Shown here: in pieces, positions 33,532 through 42,300 of the stretch
Position numbering within the stretch: the first letter of the stretch is position 1
Layout: each line of letters begins with the position of its first letter
Assembly: GCF_001685355.1 (NCBI RefSeq)
Contig: NZ_CP016438.1
Span: 3,286,001-3,350,000, forward strand
Origin: Streptomyces lincolnensis
GTDB lineage: Bacteria > Actinomycetota > Actinomycetes > Streptomycetales > Streptomycetaceae
Direction of reading: 5' to 3'
Length of the DNA: 64,000 nucleotides
Translations under genes and position numbers: made by a program
The notes under the pieces: generated by a model
Database searches by the model: none
What the model saw: the letters and a program-made list of their open reading frames with translations, nothing else
What the model was told of the DNA's origin: nothing

Positions 33532-34446
33532 TCAATTTCCGAACCGTACAAGCCAGTCCGAGTGCTGCGGGGACACCAGCCGTTCCGCCTCCGCCACCTT
33601 CGCGGGCCACTGGTCCTCGGTCACGGTCGTCGTCATCTCGACCCGCAGCGTCTCCAGGTCCTGCTCGACGAGGGAGTGGGCGTAGGTCAGCGGGCGGTGC
33701 CGGCGGACCTCCTGCCAGGCCACCGCCGCCGCGGCGGACGCACTGAACAGGCCGGTCAGGTCCCAGCGGCCGATCACGTCGGCCGCCCTGAGCACGGCCG
33801 CGAGGAGGGCGAGCAGGGTCAAGGACGCAGTGACGGAGGACCAGCGCGCCGCCGACCGGTGTGCCAAGGCAGCCTTGCGGCGGTACCAGGCGTGCTGCTC
33901 CAGAAGGCGTTCGCGCAGGTAGATGTCCCGTCTGACCTCTAAGGTCTTGGCCCGCACCGCCCGCATGGTCGGGGTGATCTGGCCGGCGCCCCGGCCGGCG
34001 GGGCCGTTCCTCGGGTCCTCCCAGCCGACCTTGCGCAGCTCGCTGAGGCGCTCCTCCAGCCGCTCCGCGAAGACCGCGTCGGCGTTAGGGACCCGGGAGT
34101 GGAGGACTCCGCCGTGCACCATGTACTGCCAGGCCAGCGATTTCAGCAGTTCGGCGACGGCCCGGTGCGCCTGCCAGTGCGCGCGGGCCCGGCGCCGGGC
34201 GGAGTACAGCCCGATGGCGATGGTCAGGGCGTACAGCAGGGCGGAGACGACCGCCGCGGCGTCGCTGCCGGTGCGCTCCGCGAACATCGCCGCGGCGGTG
34301 GCGGACAGCAGCACGCCCAGCTGCCACCGCACCGAACGGAACGTCTCACTCTGATGGAGGATCGCGCTGCGATCGCTTGTACGGAAGAGCGGGGGTAAGT
34401 CATCCTCGCTCAATGTCGTGCCGGGACCCGGCGCAGCGGCTCTCAT
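33532..34446 (-). CDS. SLATT/DUF4231-type membrane effector
   Basis: 304 residues with two separate pairs of transmembrane helices (about 42-90 and 215-265) and long helical cytoplasmic segments between them. Features of SLATT proteins (SMODS- and SLOG-associating two-TM effectors) are the Arg-rich turn after the first pair (YSARRRARAHWQAHRAVAELLKSL in two runs), AWYRRKAALAHRSAARW before the second pair, and the charged C-terminal helix. SLATT proteins are proposed pore-forming effectors gated by nucleotide signals. Convergent with the SLOG gene. Start ATG 34446 is chosen; a start at 34479 would be possible. The promoter faces the fxsA promoter. Confidence 0.75.
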   Translation of the reverse strand: MRAAAPGPGTTLSEDDLPPLFRTSDRSAILHQSETFRSVRWQLGVLLSATAAAMFAERTGSDAAAVVSALLYALTIAIGLYSARRRARAHWQAHRAVAELLKSLAWQYMVHGGVLHSRVPNADAVFAERLEERLSELRKVGWEDPRNGPAGRGAGQITPTMRAVRAKTLEVRRDIYLRERLLEQHAWYRRKAALAHRSAARWSSVTASLTLLALLAAVLRAADVIGRWDLTGLFSASAAAAVAWQEVRRHRPLTYAHSLVEQDLETLRVEMTTTVTEDQWPAKVAEAERLVSPQHSDWLVRFGN

Positions 34447-34532
34447 GGACCACCCCCGATGGCATGCAGTGCCGGACATCCGAGTATGAGTGCGAATGCG
34501 CCCCTTGCGCCATGCTCCGGTGGCCGTCTCCT

Positions 34533-34555
34533 GTTGGTAGGGTCCGCCCTACAAC
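34533..34555. promoter_or_regulatory. Inverted repeat upstream of fxsA
   Basis: GTTGGTAGGG-tccg-CCCTACAAC forms arms of 9 bp with one unpaired G, 98 bases before the fxsA ATG in the spacer divergent from the SLATT gene. Size and place suit a regulator site; no T-run follows, so a terminator is less likely. Confidence 0.4.
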
Positions 34556-34652
34556 CCAGGCTGTCTCTGTCTCATGCTCGAATCCGAACGCCGGACCTCT
34601 GGTCCCATTGGGCCGGGGACATGCCGGTTCCTCTGGAAGGAGCATCAGACAG

Positions 34653-34817
34653 ATGAAGTCTCAGACCGTCATGGAACGCGGGAGCACCGCCCGTTCCGCC
34701 TCCCACGGGCGACTCACCGCACCGGGGGCTCCCCTGCCCGAGTCGGCGGTCAAGGCGGCGGAGCGGGTGACCAGCTCTCCCAGCCGGCGCAACAGCACCT
34801 TCGACTCGTCTTTGTAG
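34653..34817 (+). CDS. fxsA: FxsA ribosomal peptide precursor (FxSxx-COOH)
   Basis: 54-residue precursor. It ends in FDSSL (residues 50-54), which is the defining C-terminal FxSxx-COOH of FxsA peptides. The rest is a polar leader rich in Ser, Ala and Arg. FxsB enzymes join the Phe ring to the beta carbon of the Ser two residues on, making a three-residue cyclophane; here Phe50 and Ser52 are the predicted partners. GGAAGGAG lies 11 bases before ATG 34653. A 12-bp hairpin follows before fxsB, which could give more fxsA than fxsB transcript. The last codons, TTT GAC..., are unusually poor in third-position GC for this genome at the Phe and Leu (TTC/TTG use), fitting a lower-GC patch that runs into fxsB. 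Confidence 0.88.
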   Translation: MKSQTVMERGSTARSASHGRLTAPGAPLPESAVKAAERVTSSPSRRNSTFDSSL

Positions 34818-34852
34818 CATTCGCTGTAGTAGCGGGCGTCGTTCCGTCAAGG

Positions 34853-34883
34853 CTGCACCTGCCGCGGTTATCGGCAGGTGCAG
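34853..34883. terminator. Perfect 12-bp hairpin between fxsA and fxsB
   Basis: Arms 34853-34864 (CTGCACCTGCCG) and 34872-34883 with a 7-base loop, 35 bases after the fxsA stop and 105 bases before fxsB. No T-run. A partial terminator or mRNA-stabilising 3' end for the precursor transcript is the usual role in RiPP operons. Confidence 0.6.
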
Positions 34884-34988
34884 TCGGCCGGGTGCCGCTT
34901 CTGTCTGATATCACAACACACTTGTGCTGTAGCCCACTTGGCCGAGAATCAGCAGGCAGTTGTGGCGGGAAGCATTAGCCTGTGGTAA

Positions 34989-37178
34989 GTGAGCAACACC
35001 ACGGGGGACATCCCACTCCAGCAACTCGTCCTGAAGATCCACAGTAGATGTGATCTGGCGTGCGACCACTGCTATGTGTACGAGCACGCGGACAAGAGCT
35101 GGAAGACCCGACCGGTCGTCATCGGCGAGGAGACGGTCCGTCAAGTCGCCCGGCGATTCGCCGAGTACGCGCGCTCACACAAGTTGTCGTCCGTGACCGT
35201 GATTTTACACGGGGGCGAGCCACTTCTGGCGGGTCCCGCACGAATTCGCTCTCTTTGCACGGAGTTCAGCTCCGCTCTCGCCGGTATCAGTGAACTCGAT
35301 CTGCGCATCCACACCAATGGGCTTCAGCTGAGCCGGCGTCACCTGGACGTCTTCCGGGAATTCGACGTCATGGTGAGCGTCTCACTCGACGGCGACCAGG
35401 CCGCCAACGACCGGCACCGCCTGGACCGCAGGGACCGCAGCAGCTACGACCGGGTGCTGCGCGCGATCGATCTGCTGCGCGACCCCGAGTACCGCCATCT
35501 GTTCGGCGGCCTGTTGTGCACGGTGGACGTGGAGAACGACCCGGTCGTGGTGCACGACGCCCTCACTTCGCTGGCGCCCCCGCGGATCGACTACCTGCTG
35601 CCCCACTCCACGTGGGACAGCCCACCGCCACGCGGCTCCTCCGGTTCGCCGACGCCGTACGCCGACTGGCTGTTGGCGATCTTCGACCGCTGGACGGAGC
35701 AGGGCCGGACGGTGCGGGTGCGGACCTTCGACTCGGTGCTCAGCACGCTGCGCGGCGGCCCGAGCCTGACCGAGGCCATGGGGCTGGCGCCCTCCGACCT
35801 GGCGGTCGTGGAGACGGACGGCAGCTTCGAGCAGGCGGACTGGCTGAAGACCGCGTACGCGGGCGCCCCCGCCACCGGCTACAACGTGCGGGACCACGAC
35901 TTCGAGCGGTTCGCCCGGCACCACGGCGTCCAGGCCCGGCAGCGGGGTCTGCTCGGGCTCTCCGAGACCTGCCGCGCCTGCCCGGTGGTGGAGTCCTGCG
36001 GCGGCGGCCTGTACGGCCACCGGTACAGCTCCGCACGGGACTTCGACAATCCCTCCGTCTTCTGCTCGGACCTGCGCGCCCTGGTGGAGGGGATCGCGGA
36101 GCGGATCACCGAACGGCCCCTGTCCCCCGCCGTCTTCGGCCCCGCGGCCCTGCGCTCGGCCCAGCAGGAGCAGGACTTCGCCCTGCTGGACTACGCCGGC
36201 GCCCGGCTGGCCGGGCACCCGGACTGGGACGCCGTCTGGCGGGAGCTGACGCGGCTGGACGCGGACGCGGACACCGCGAGGCACCTCAACCGGGTCCTGT
36301 CCCATCCCTATGTCCGCCTCTCCCTGCGCCAGGCCGGTCCCGCCGGCAGTTCGACGGCCCGTTTCGCCGCCGCCACCGTGGCCGCGGCCTGGCACGCACG
36401 CACCCCGATCCGGCTCGCCTGGCACCAGGCGGACCCGGATCTGCACCTGCCGACGCTGGGCACGCTCACCCTGCCCGCGCCCGGCCGCGTCGAGGCCACC
36501 CTGGCCGGACACGAGCTGGACGTCCGTACCGCCGACGGCACCCGGTTCGTCGTCGGGGACCAACCTACCGACGTCTGGCGGCCGTTGACGCGTATCTCGG
36601 TGTCCGACACGAAGCAGTTGCTCGTCGACGACGCCGATCCGCTGCGCGCCGTGTTCGCCGCGCCGGTGGTCGCTCCGCTGGCGGAGGGCGCCCTGACGGC
36701 GTTCGGTGATCTCCTGCGGACCGCCTGCAAGCTCCGGGCGGAGCAGGGGCCCGAGGACGACGACGACCCCAACGCCCTGCGGGTCGGGGCCGTCACCCCG
36801 CTCGTGGCCGGGTCCGAGCTGCAGCTCGACACCGAGGGGCTGGGCGGGCTCGGGGTGCCCGTCGACTTCCGTCCTCTGGATCTCGTACGGGAGTTGCCGC
36901 GCCTCGGGCGCCGCGCCCGGCTGGCCGCGCTGCGCGCGACGACGGATCTGCATGTGCCGGGCAACCGGGCCGGGCGGCTGTTCACCGAGGCCGTCGAAGG
37001 GCTCGCCGACCTGGCGTACCGGGGGCACCGGTCGCCCGGCGGGGAACAGGCGCTCGCGCGGGCCGGGCGGGCGCTGGACGCGCTGGCCGCCCTGCCGGAC
37101 CGGGAGCTCACGGAGACCGGCCGGGAACTGCTCGCCCAGCTCAGGGAGGAACGGGCGGCTCGGGCGGTCGGCGCATGA
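34989..37178 (+). CDS. fxsB: FxsB radical SAM/SPASM cyclophane-forming maturase (FxsBH form)
   Basis: 729 residues. The radical SAM cluster motif is CDLACDHC (Cys21, 25, 28), followed by HGGEPLL and SVSLDGDQAANDRHR. A SPASM-type Cys cluster (CRACPVVESCGGG, then FCSDL) lies near residues 327-360. From about 390 the chain continues into the beta-hydroxylase-like extension of FxsBH proteins; I see no HExxH metal motif, so that extension looks inactive. FxsB enzymes crosslink Phe to Ser in FxsA. Start GTG 34989 has a weak ribosome site. Codon 73 is TTA (35205-35207), requiring the bldA tRNA. Its stop overlaps the AAC(3)-type gene by 4 bases. Confidence 0.88.
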   Translation: MSNTTGDIPLQQLVLKIHSRCDLACDHCYVYEHADKSWKTRPVVIGEETVRQVARRFAEYARSHKLSSVTVILHGGEPLLAGPARIRSLCTEFSSALAGISELDLRIHTNGLQLSRRHLDVFREFDVMVSVSLDGDQAANDRHRLDRRDRSSYDRVLRAIDLLRDPEYRHLFGGLLCTVDVENDPVVVHDALTSLAPPRIDYLLPHSTWDSPPPRGSSGSPTPYADWLLAIFDRWTEQGRTVRVRTFDSVLSTLRGGPSLTEAMGLAPSDLAVVETDGSFEQADWLKTAYAGAPATGYNVRDHDFERFARHHGVQARQRGLLGLSETCRACPVVESCGGGLYGHRYSSARDFDNPSVFCSDLRALVEGIAERITERPLSPAVFGPAALRSAQQEQDFALLDYAGARLAGHPDWDAVWRELTRLDADADTARHLNRVLSHPYVRLSLRQAGPAGSSTARFAAATVAAAWHARTPIRLAWHQADPDLHLPTLGTLTLPAPGRVEATLAGHELDVRTADGTRFVVGDQPTDVWRPLTRISVSDTKQLLVDDADPLRAVFAAPVVAPLAEGALTAFGDLLRTACKLRAEQGPEDDDDPNALRVGAVTPLVAGSELQLDTEGLGGLGVPVDFRPLDLVRELPRLGRRARLAALRATTDLHVPGNRAGRLFTEAVEGLADLAYRGHRSPGGEQALARAGRALDALAALPDRELTETGRELLAQLREERAARAVGA

Positions 37179-37975
37179 GCGGAGCGGCCGAACTGTCCGG
37201 CTTACTCAGCGAGTTGGGGATCCGCCCAGGTGGCGTCCTCATGGTGCACGCCTCCTTGGGCGGCACCGGGACGTCCCCCGTGCGGGTGCTGGACGCGCTG
37301 CGGGTCGCGCTCGGTCCCGGGGGCACGCTCGTGGTGCCCGCGTTCACGCCGGAGAACTCGGACACCTCCCGCGCCCATCGTGCCCGCGTCGAGGGGATGA
37401 CCGAGGCCGAGGCCCGGGAGTTCCGCGCGGCGATGCTCCCCTTCGAACCCGACGCCACGCCCTGTCCGTCGATGGGCGCGCTCGCCGAGTGCGTACGGAC
37501 CACACCGGGCGCGGTGCGCAGCGCGCATCCGCAGACCTCGCTGGCCGGACTCGGGCCGCGGGCACGGGAGTTGCTGTCGGAGCACGACCCGCACTGCCAT
37601 CTCGGCGAGCGCTCCCCGCTCGCCCGGCTCTACGAGGCCGACGCCCAGGTGCTGCTGCTGCGCGTGGGGTTCGAGGTGTGCAGCGCCCTGCATCTGGCCG
37701 AGTACCGGATGGTTCCGCCGCCGCCCCGGCGGACCTACCGGTGTGTGGTCGGCGACAAGGGCAACTGGATCTCGTACGACGATCTCGCCCTGGACGACAC
37801 GGACTTCGCGGTGATGGGCGCGCGGATTCCGGGTGAACTCCTCACCCGGGGGGAATGGAAGGGGAAATCGGTGACGCTGTGCGGAATGCGGGCCGTCGTC
37901 GACGACGTTTGCGGGCGGCTGTCCGGATATCGCCTCCGGAATGACGTGAAACTGGTGAACCGTCCGGGCCGGTAG
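37175..37975 (+). CDS. AAC(3)-fold N-acyltransferase within the fxs operon
   Basis: 266 residues of the antibiotic NAT (aminoglycoside 3-N-acetyltransferase) fold: GVLMVHASLGGTG at the CoA side, GTLVVPAFTPENSDTS, and the active-site region SMGALAECVRTTPGAVRSAHPQTSLAGLG (two runs) including the conserved RSxHP. It is coupled to fxsB by ATGA, so a role in the Fxs pathway is more likely than drug resistance; members of this fold also acylate peptides and other amines. Codon 10 is TTA (37202-37204), predicting bldA control of this gene too. The next gene begins 67 bases downstream. Confidence 0.82.
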   Translation: MSGAAELSGLLSELGIRPGGVLMVHASLGGTGTSPVRVLDALRVALGPGGTLVVPAFTPENSDTSRAHRARVEGMTEAEAREFRAAMLPFEPDATPCPSMGALAECVRTTPGAVRSAHPQTSLAGLGPRARELLSEHDPHCHLGERSPLARLYEADAQVLLLRVGFEVCSALHLAEYRMVPPPPRRTYRCVVGDKGNWISYDDLALDDTDFAVMGARIPGELLTRGEWKGKSVTLCGMRAVVDDVCGRLSGYRLRNDVKLVNRPGR

Positions 37976-38042
37976 TCGGGCACATTGTTGTTCCGGTTCG
38001 GGTGACTTGGCCGGTCCGGGTCATCGGCGCGCAGGGGGGCGT

Positions 38043-39368
38043 GTGGACACACCTGACGGGGAGTGGGGGCAGCCGACCACGGGGCAGCCCTATTTCTTCC
38101 TCAGTTACGCCCACACCCCGCCCTGGGGATCGGGCGGCGGCGACCCCGACCACTGGGTGCATCTGCTCTACCGGGACCTGTGCAACCACATCATGGCGCT
38201 CACCGACCTGCCCGCCGGCGCCGATGTCGGCTTCATCGACCGGGAGATGGGCTCGGGCGTGGGCTGGCCGCGCAAGCTCAGCGAGAACCTGGCCAACTGC
38301 CGGGTGTTCGTGCCCCTGCTGTCGCCGCGCTACTTCTCCAGCGAGATGTGCGGCCGGGAGCTGTACGCCTTCAACGAGCGCCTGCTGCACGCCAAAGCGG
38401 CCGGCGGACAGGACGTCTCCGCCATCGTGCCCGCGTTGTGGACGCGCGTCGACTTCGCCCAGCTGCCCGACTCCATCCGGCACATCCACCTGGACCGGAC
38501 CACCTTCGGCGACCGCTACGCGACCAACGGCATCTACGGCCTCATCAAACTCAGCCGGCTGCGCGACGAGTACGAGGAGACCGTCCTCGCCCTCGCCCAG
38601 CGGATCGTCCAGGTGGCCGAGGAGTCACCGCTGATGCCCGGCAGGCCGCGCGACTACGAGAGCACGCCCAGCGCCTTCCGGCCACGCGGCAAGGAACCGC
38701 GGCGCATCCATCTGACGGTGGCCGCGCCCACCCGGGACACCGTCCCCGGGGACCGCGACCCCCGGCCCTACGGCGAGGACGCGCAGGACTGGAACCCCTA
38801 CCACTCCGAGTCGACGCGCCCGCTGCCCGCGCTCGCCGAGGAGCTGATCCGCTCGCTCGACTACCGGATCACCGTCTCCTCCTTCGACGACGAGGACACC
38901 GACGGGCCCGCCGTGCCCGACGGCGACGAGGAGGGCAAGACGGGCCATCCGCGCATCCTGCTCGTCGACCGGTGGACGCTGACCGACGAGGCCCGGCGGC
39001 GCCGGCTGAAGGAGTTCGACGCGCGTTCCCAGCCGTGGGTGAGCGCCATCGTCCCGTGGAACCGCGCCGACCTCCAGTGCCACGGCGAGGAGGGGCAGCG
39101 GCTGACCGCCGAGTTCGAGCGGACCCTGCCGCTGACGCTGGAGCGCGGCCGGCACACCGACTGCCGTATCGCGGTCAACGGCGTCCCCACGCTCAAGGCG
39201 TTCACCGATGTGCTGCCCTCGGTGGTGGCGCACACCACCCGGCAGTACCTCAAGCACGCCGAGGCCCACCCGCCGCCGGGTCCGCACGTGCCCAGGCCCC
39301 GGCTCATGGGCCCCATCCAGCCGCCGTACCCGGAAGGCGGACCCGACCACGGAGGAGAAGCACGATGA
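38043..39368 (+). CDS. fxsC: FxsC, TIR-like protein
   Basis: 441 residues. The N-terminal TIR-like domain has YFFLSYAHTPPWG at strand A, GFIDREMGSG after the first helix, NCRVFVPLLSPRYFSSEMCGRE (two runs) at the DD-loop region and a final helix ending near residue 195. A second, less clear alpha/beta domain follows (HLTVAAPTRDTVP onward to about 400), with repeated acidic stretches. This two-part layout and the position are those of FxsC. GTG 38043 has AGGGGGG 4 bases ahead. It overlaps fxsT by 4 bases. No obvious NADase Glu can be assigned with confidence. Confidence 0.85.
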   Translation: MDTPDGEWGQPTTGQPYFFLSYAHTPPWGSGGGDPDHWVHLLYRDLCNHIMALTDLPAGADVGFIDREMGSGVGWPRKLSENLANCRVFVPLLSPRYFSSEMCGRELYAFNERLLHAKAAGGQDVSAIVPALWTRVDFAQLPDSIRHIHLDRTTFGDRYATNGIYGLIKLSRLRDEYEETVLALAQRIVQVAEESPLMPGRPRDYESTPSAFRPRGKEPRRIHLTVAAPTRDTVPGDRDPRPYGEDAQDWNPYHSESTRPLPALAEELIRSLDYRITVSSFDDEDTDGPAVPDGDEEGKTGHPRILLVDRWTLTDEARRRRLKEFDARSQPWVSAIVPWNRADLQCHGEEGQRLTAEFERTLPLTLERGRHTDCRIAVNGVPTLKAFTDVLPSVVAHTTRQYLKHAEAHPPPGPHVPRPRLMGPIQPPYPEGGPDHGGEAR

Positions 39369-42300
39369 CGGGGCCGCGCAACGGACGCATCATCACCTTC
39401 TACTCGTACAAGGGCGGTACCGGGCGCACGATGGCCCTCGCCAACACCGCCTGGATCCTGGCCGCGAACGGCAAACGCGTGCTGGCCGTCGACTGGGACC
39501 TGGAGGCGCCGGGCCTGCACCGCTTCTTCCACCCGTTCCTGGACGCCAAGGCGCTGTCGGCGACTCCGGGCGTCATCAACATCATCCAGGACTACGCCTG
39601 GGCCGCGACCACCGGCACCCAGCGCCCCGACGACTGGCACGTGCCCTACGCGCAGGTCGAGCAGCACGCGGTGTCGATCCGCCCCGAGCGCTTCGACCTG
39701 CACTTCCCGGAGGGCGGCTCCCTGGACTTCCTCTCCGCGGGCCGCCAGGACCGGGCGTACTCGGCGGCGGTGACCTCCTTCGAGTGGGACAACTTCTACG
39801 AGCGCCTCGGCGGCGGCACGTTCCTCAGGGAGTTACGGGCCAGCATGAAGGCGACGTACGACTACGTCCTGATCGACAGCCGCACCGGGCTGTCGGACAA
39901 CGCCGACATCTGCACCATGGAGATGCCCGACGTCCTGGTGGACTGCTTCACCCTGAGCGACCAGGCGCTGGAGGGCGCGGCGGTGGTCGCGCGCAGTGTC
40001 GAGGAGGGCTACCGGCCGCGGCGGATCCGGGTCCTGCCGGTGCCGATGCGGATCGACGAGGGCGAGAAGGAGAAGGTCGACGCCGGCCGGGCGCTGGCCC
40101 GCACCCGGTTCGACGGACTGCCCAAGGGAGCCGACGGCCGGCCCCTGAGCCACGAGGACCTCAGCGCCTACTGGGGCAACGTCGAGATCCCGTACCGCCC
40201 GTACTACGCCTACGAGGAGACCCTGGCCACCGTCGGCGACGAGAGCGGTATCGCCAACTCGCTGCTGTCGGCCTTCGAACGGCTCACGGCCGTCATCTCC
40301 GACCGCGAGGTCACCTCGCTGCCGCCGATCCCCGAGCCGATCCGGCTGCGCTGCCGCGACGCCTATCTCAGGCGCCGGCCGCTGACCACCGTGGCCGACG
40401 TCGTGGTGGCGTACGCGGCGGAGAAGCGGATGTGGGCGGACTGGGTCGAGCACGTCCTGAAGCGGTCGGGCTGCGCGGTCACCCTGCACGAGATCTCCAC
40501 CGGCCCCGTCGAGCCGACCGACGCCACCGCCCACACGCTGATCCTCCAGTCGAGGTCCTTCCAGGACTCCCGCTACGCCGACTCCGTCTGGCGGGCCATG
40601 GCCGACACCGCCGCGGACGCCGCGCGCGGGCCGGTGGTGCCGCTGCGGGTCGAGGACGTGCCGCTGATGGACCCGACGGTGGATCTGCACCGGCTCGACG
40701 AGACGGAGTGCGTGACCGCGCTCCAGCGGGCCCTGGACCTGCCCCTCCAGCCGGTGGAGAGCACCTCGACGGCCCCGCGCTTCCCCGGCAACCGGCCCGG
40801 CATCTGGAACGCCCCGCAGCGCAACACCACCTTCACCGGCCGCAACCCGATCATGAACCGGATCCGCAACCAGCTGGGCGACCTGTCCGGGCCGCCGCAG
40901 CCGCAGGCCCTGTTCGGCCTGGGCGGGGTGGGCAAGACCCAGCTGGCCATCGAGTACGTGCACCGCTTCATGGCCGACTACGACCTGGTGTGGTGGATCT
41001 CCGCCGAGCACGTGGACGACGTCGTCGCCTCCCTCGCCGAACTCGCCCCGCTGCTGGGCGCGACCCGCACCCAGGAGGACATGACCAAGGCCGCCCAGGA
41101 GGCCGTGCAGCGGCTGTCGCGGGGCCTGCCGACCAAGCGGTGGATCCTGGTCTTCGACAACGTCGGCGACCCCCGTGACCTGGCCGACCACCTCCCCACC
41201 GGGGACGGCGGGCACATCCTGCTCACCTCCCGCAACCAGGCCTGGTCCCAGCACGGCACCTCCCAGCAGATCGACGTCTTCCAGCGCGACGAGAGCATCG
41301 AGCACCTGACCCGCCGGACGAACGGCGGCCTGACGGCCGCGGACGCCGACCGGGTCGCGGAGGCCGTCGGCGACCTGCCGCTGGCCGTGGAGCAGGCGGC
41401 GGCCTGGCTGGCCGAGACCGCCACCCCGATCGAGGACTATCTGCGGCAGCTGGCCCGCCAGACCACCGAGGTGCTCGCCCTCAACCCGCCGTCCGACTAC
41501 CAGCACACGGTCGCGGCCACCTGGAACGTGTCGATCGCCCAGCTGGAGAAACGTTCTCCTGCGGCGGTGCGGCTGCTCCAGCTGTGCGCGTTCCTCGCCC
41601 CCGAACCGATCGCCCAGAAGCTCCTCTACAGCAAGGAGATGCTGGCCGCCCTGAAGCCCTACGACCCGTCCCTCCAGGACAGTCTGCTGCTCGGCAGGGT
41701 GATCAAGGAGATCGGCCGGTTCGCGCTCGCCAAGGTCGACCAGAAGACCAACAGCCTCCAGGTGCACCGCCTGGTGCAGGCGGTGATCCGCTCCCAGATG
41801 CCCGAGGAGGAGCAGTGGGAGGCCCGGCACGTCGTGCACACCGTCCTCGCGGGCGCCCGGCCCGACGGCGACGAGCCCATAGACGACCCCAAGACCTGGC
41901 CGCAGTTCTCCATCATCTGGCCGCACCTGGCCGCCTCCGAGGCCCGCAACTGCCATGAGGCCGACACCCGCAGGCTGCTCATCGACCGGGTCCGCTACCA
42001 GTGGAAGCGCGGTGACTTCCAGGCCGCCAACCGGCTCGTGGACGATCTGCTCCAGCACTGGAAGCCGGTCCTCGGCGAGGCCGACGGCCAGTACCTGTAC
42101 CTGCGGTTCCACCTCGCCAACGTGCTGCGCTCGCAGGGCCGTTACGTGGAGGCGCGGGACACCGGCGAGGACGTGCTGGAACGGCAGCGCGAGGCCCTGG
42201 GAGAACAGCATCCGCACACCTACGCCACCATGTCGGCGCTCTCCAGCGACCTCGCGGCCCTGGGCGAGTACTCCAAGGCGGTCGAGCTGGCCAAGACCGC

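Noticed and set aside
37175..37975. Aminoglycoside resistance gene
   Set aside because: The fold matches, but translational coupling to fxsB and shared TTA use point to the Fxs pathway.
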